Source: BOG-931 sp963781725
Lineage (GTDB): Bacteria > Pseudomonadota > Alphaproteobacteria > Rhizobiales > Xanthobacteraceae
Direction of reading: 5' to 3'
NCBI GenBank assembly: GCA_963781725.1
Contig: CAWAGV010000001.1
Span: forward strand, 434,001 to 498,000
DNA: 64,000 bases
Both the position numbers and the translations under genes were made by a program. This document shows, in pieces, positions 60,986-64,000 of the stretch; the first letter of the stretch is position 1, and every line of letters starts with the position of its first letter. The notes under the pieces are model-generated. The model ran no database searches. It was not told the origin of the DNA and saw only the letters and a program-made list of their open reading frames with translations.

Positions 60986-61687
60986 ATGTTGACTCGCAAG
61001 CAAGCCGAGCTCCTGCGCTTTATCCATGAGCGCCTCAAGGAAGCCGGCGTTCCCCCGTCCTTCGACGAGATGAAGGACGCGCTCGACCTGCGCTCCAAGT
61101 CCGGCATCCATCGGCTGATTACGGCTCTTGAAGAGCGCGGCTTCATCCGCCGTCTGCCGAACCGCGCCCGCGCCATCGAGGTGATCAAGCTGCCGGAGTC
61201 GGTAGCGCATGGCTTCGTCGCCGGCCGCTCGCGCGGCTTCACGCCGAGCGTCATCGAAGGCAATCTCGGTCGCGTCCGCAGCGCCTCGGATGAGGACAGC
61301 GGCCGCCCGGTCGCAGTGCCGGTGATGGGCCGCATCGCCGCCGGCACGCCGATCGAAGCGATCCAGACCCGCAGCCACACCATCAACATGCCGCCGGAAA
61401 TGCTCACCACCGGCGAGCACTTCGCGCTCGAAGTGCGCGGCGACTCGATGATCGAGGCCGGCATTCTCGATGGCGATATTGCGCTGCTCAAGCGCATGGA
61501 CGCCGCCGATACCGGCGACATCGTGGTGGCGCTGATCGACGACGAGGAAGCGACGCTCAAGCGGTTTCGCCGCCGCGGCGCCTCGATCGCGCTCGAGCCG
61601 GCCAATCCGCAATACGAAGTTCGCATCCTGCCGCCCAATCGCGTGCGCGTGCAGGGCAAGCTGATCGGGCTGTTCCGAAGGTATTGA
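60986..61687 (+). CDS. lexA: SOS repressor LexA
   Basis: A 233-residue repressor of DNA-damage genes. The N-terminal winged helix has LTRKQAELLRFIHERLKEAG and SFDEMKDALDLRSKSGIHRL. The Ala119-Gly120 self-cleavage site is in GRIAAGTPIEA. The catalytic Ser154 is in EVRGDSMIEAGILDGD and Lys192 in EATLKRF. GGAGAGG precedes the ATG at 60986; the frame upstream crosses the SOS box and is not coding. Alphaproteobacterial LexA of this length is normal. Confidence 0.97.
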   Translation: MLTRKQAELLRFIHERLKEAGVPPSFDEMKDALDLRSKSGIHRLITALEERGFIRRLPNRARAIEVIKLPESVAHGFVAGRSRGFTPSVIEGNLGRVRSASDEDSGRPVAVPVMGRIAAGTPIEAIQTRSHTINMPPEMLTTGEHFALEVRGDSMIEAGILDGDIALLKRMDAADTGDIVVALIDDEEATLKRFRRRGASIALEPANPQYEVRILPPNRVRVQGKLIGLFRRY

Positions 61688-61692
61688 GTTTC

Positions 61693-61764
61693 ATCCGCTC
61701 GTCCCCGCGAAAGCGGGGACCCAGCGCAAGAGTTCTGGATTCCCGCTTTCGCGGGAATGAGCGG
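61693..61764. repeat. Dispersed palindromic repeat, family C, copy 2
   Basis: GTCCCCGCGAAAGCGGGGAC then CCAG, a short spacer and CTGGATTCCCGCTTTCGCGGGAATGAG closely match copy 1 at 20691-20760. It lies between the convergent lexA and comEC and may act as a two-way terminator. Confidence 0.82.
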
Positions 61765-61771
61765 TTAAGGC

Positions 61772-64000
61772 TCACTGATCCGCTTCGATATCCTCCGGCT
61801 GCGGCGTCGCATCGCGCGGCGCGGGTTGCGGCCGCTTTATTGATGCCGCGGCCGGATCCGCCTCAGCTTTCTGCAGCCGCTGCGGTGACCACGGCCGGTC
61901 GTAGTTCGGTGGCCGCACCGCCGCGATGGTGAAGCCCGGACCGTCACGCCGCAGCGCCAGCGCGCCGCGTTGGCGCAGCAACGCCCGTCCGATCACCGCC
62001 GCCGCACAATCCGCCGGCGCATCGCGCGTCGTGACGATCAGCGCGGCACGGCGGCAGTCCTCCGCGAAGGCATCGGGCGCGAGATCGTAAGCCACCAGGC
62101 GGCCGTCGCCGAGCCTGCCGATACAGCCGGACGGATCGCAACTGATCCCCTCGCCCAGCGCCCGGTCGTGATAGTCGCGCGCGTCGGCGTCGGCCGCGAG
62201 CCATTCCTTGATCGCAAACGTGTCGCCGCCGGTGTGATGGAATGCCAGCACGCCGCCGGCGCCGCGGACAGCGAAAACCCGGCCGTCGCCGGACACCAGC
62301 ACATCGGGACGCGGCAGGCCAATCCACCACACGGCGGCGAGTGCGCCGAGCACCAGCCCGCTCCAGCGCAGCGGCGTCTTTAAGAGGCCAATGACCAGAA
62401 GGCCGGCGGTGGCCAACAACAGCGGCCCGGTGCCGAAGCTGGGGACGTGGCCGACCGCGCCCGGCAGGCTCGCCACCCAGAGCGATACGCGATCCATCCA
62501 TTCAAGGCCGTAGCCCATCTGCCGCCAGCACTCAGCGTCGAAGCCGAACGGGATGGCGAGCAAGCCGAGCAAACCCCACGGCATCACCCAGGCGGAGACC
62601 ACCGGCATCGCCAGGAGGTTCGCCAGCACGCCGTAGGGTGCCAGGCGATGGAAATGAAACGCCGCATAAGGCGTCGTGGCGAGGCCGGCAACAAGGGACG
62701 CAATCGTCAGGCTGACGATCTCGTTGGTGCCCCACAGCGCGGCGCGGGTGCCGAGCGAGCTGTCGGCGCCGGCGCGCAGCCGCGGCACGCCGCGATCGTA
62801 GGACGCGACCAGCGCCAGCGTCGCGGCAAACGACATCTGGAAGCTCGGATGCACGACCGCCTGCGGCACGAACAGCAGCACCAGCAGCGCCGCCGCGGTC
62901 AGCGTGCGCAGCGTCAGCGCCGGCCGGTCGAGCATCACGCCGACAAGCACGATGGCGATCATGAGGTAGGAGCGCTGGGTGGCAACTTCGGCGCCCGACA
63001 GCACCAGATAGAACGTCGTCGCGACGAGCGCGCCGAACGCCGCCCATTTCTTGACCGGGGCGCGGTCGGCAAGGCCCGGGATCAGCGCCAGCAGCGCCCG
63101 GAACAGGAAGAACACGACGCCAGCGACCACCGCCATGTGATAGCCGGAGATCGATAGCACGTGGCCGATGCCGGAAATGAACAGCGCGTTGTAGAGATTT
63201 TCCGAGATCACGTCGCGCCGCCCATTGAGCAGCATGGCGGCGATGGCGCCCTTGTCGCCGGGCAGCACGGCGCGCACATGAGCGTCGATCGTATCGCGCA
63301 TCTGCTGCACGACGGCGTTGATACGGTGCACCACGCCATCGGTCGAAGGCGGCGTGACGACCTTGATGGCGCCGCGCACGAAACCGGAGGCGCCGATCTG
63401 CTGGAAGTAGAGGTCGCGGGCAAAATCGTAAGAGCCGGGCAGCAACGGTTGCAGCGGCGGATCAAGCATCGCCTTGACTTCGACGAAGCTGCCCGCCGGC
63501 GGCGCCATGCCGCGCTTGACCGACAGCCGCACCCGCTCCGGCTTGTCGTCGATGCGGTTGCCTTCGATCCGCTCGACCCGGATCACCATCCGGTCGGTGT
63601 GCTGGCTTTCCTCGCGCAGCTCAACAAATCCGGCAACGGTCACGCCGGATGCGTTGAAGCGCAGGATCGGGTGCGCGATCGACGCGGTCTTGATGCTGGC
63701 GGCGGCAAATCCCGCCGCGATCGCGGTCACAAAAAGCGCCACCACGAACGCGGTGAGATGCCGGCGCAGCAGCACGGTGCAAACCGTGCACACGCCGGCC
63801 ATGCCGGCAGCAGCTTGCCAGAGCGGCTCACGATCCGCCGTGAAGTAGATGACGATGCCGAAGCCATAGGCGACGGCAAGCCATGGCAGCAGTCGGCCGG
63901 CGGCGAGTTCCTGCGCCGCCCATTGCTGAAGCTGCGCGACAAAGACGAAGTCGCGGCGCGGCCATGCGGCGCCCCAGACCGGGCGCGTTACGCCGACCGG
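61772..64000 (-). CDS. comEC: ComEC/Rec2 family competence protein (5' end beyond window)
   Basis: A polytopic inner-membrane protein for DNA uptake. The frame is open from the right edge to the stop at 61772, at least 742 residues. It holds an N-terminal DUF4131-type region (VRLSVKRGMAPPAGSFVEVK; LYFQQIGASGFVRGAI), and the competence core ALFISGIGHVLSISGYHMAV with FYLVLSGAEVATQRSYLMIA. Several helices follow, and the C-terminal part corresponds to a degenerate metallo-hydrolase-like domain. The ATG at 63802 is not the true start, because the preceding codons to the edge (LAAGRLLPWLAVAYGFGIVI) clearly belong to the protein. Confidence 0.92.
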   Translation of the reverse strand, partial: PVGVTRPVWGAAWPRRDFVFVAQLQQWAAQELAAGRLLPWLAVAYGFGIVIYFTADREPLWQAAAGMAGVCTVCTVLLRRHLTAFVVALFVTAIAAGFAAASIKTASIAHPILRFNASGVTVAGFVELREESQHTDRMVIRVERIEGNRIDDKPERVRLSVKRGMAPPAGSFVEVKAMLDPPLQPLLPGSYDFARDLYFQQIGASGFVRGAIKVVTPPSTDGVVHRINAVVQQMRDTIDAHVRAVLPGDKGAIAAMLLNGRRDVISENLYNALFISGIGHVLSISGYHMAVVAGVVFFLFRALLALIPGLADRAPVKKWAAFGALVATTFYLVLSGAEVATQRSYLMIAIVLVGVMLDRPALTLRTLTAAALLVLLFVPQAVVHPSFQMSFAATLALVASYDRGVPRLRAGADSSLGTRAALWGTNEIVSLTIASLVAGLATTPYAAFHFHRLAPYGVLANLLAMPVVSAWVMPWGLLGLLAIPFGFDAECWRQMGYGLEWMDRVSLWVASLPGAVGHVPSFGTGPLLLATAGLLVIGLLKTPLRWSGLVLGALAAVWWIGLPRPDVLVSGDGRVFAVRGAGGVLAFHHTGGDTFAIKEWLAADADARDYHDRALGEGISCDPSGCIGRLGDGRLVAYDLAPDAFAEDCRRAALIVTTRDAPADCAAAVIGRALLRQRGALALRRDGPGFTIAAVRPPNYDRPWSPQRLQKAEADPAAASIKRPQPAPRDATPQPEDIEADQ

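Overview
The window looks like the chromosome of a GC-rich alphaproteobacterium of the Rhizobiales, close to the Bradyrhizobium/Rhodopseudomonas/Pseudolabrys group. Evidence is the trpG-trpD-trpC-moaC-moeA ... lexA-comEC order, an ndvB/ndvC/ndvD cyclic beta-glucan locus of Bradyrhizobium type, orphan TctC-type binding proteins, an alphaproteobacterial GTTC-N7-GTTC SOS box before lexA, and several dispersed palindromic repeat families. No database could be searched, so all names rest on motifs and whole-protein resemblance.

Layout. 0-2.2 kb: tail of a TPR protein, two small proteins, two copies of a palindromic repeat, and decayed gene pieces (AlkB-like and TIR-like). 2.2-8.4 kb: mfd and sdhE on the minus strand, divergent from recG, which has a one-base frameshift. 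8.3-15.4 kb: three tandem DUF805 proteins, a DUF502 protein, glmS, glmU, a SPOR-like protein and a small membrane protein. 15.4-20.7 kb: ndvC, ndvD and ndvB. 20.8-22.2 kb: an M20 amidohydrolase and tRNA-Lys(UUU).

22.1-37.6 kb is the most interesting part: a 15.4-kb segment bounded by a perfect 49-bp direct repeat of the 3' part of tRNA-Lys, the usual scar of an integrative element, with no visible integrase. Almost everything in it is central sugar metabolism. An operon of a SHB17-like histidine phosphatase, class I fructose-bisphosphate aldolase and phosphoketolase sits next to a GH65 disaccharide phosphorylase (plus a wrecked second GH65 copy), a polyphosphate-glucokinase-like ROK kinase, a beta-phosphoglucomutase-like HAD protein, and a MurNAc/GlcNAc branch (murQ, BadF-type amino-sugar kinase, SIS deaminase, nagA). 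All branches lead to fructose-6-phosphate, the phosphoketolase substrate. The segment carries no transporter and has one perfect FNR/FixK-type box.

37.9-54.2 kb: small secreted and zinc-finger proteins, a sterol-desaturase-family protein, a CHRD protein, three orphan TctC-type proteins, tgt and queA (queuosine), a GT9 glycosyltransferase, an FkbM methyltransferase, two cyclophilins, coaD, a beta-barrel protein fused to an S74 chaperone domain, and a GNAT protein. 54.3-64 kb: the trpGDC-moaC-moeA operon, two outer-membrane beta-barrel paralogues with their own terminators, lexA with its SOS box, and comEC running off the right edge.
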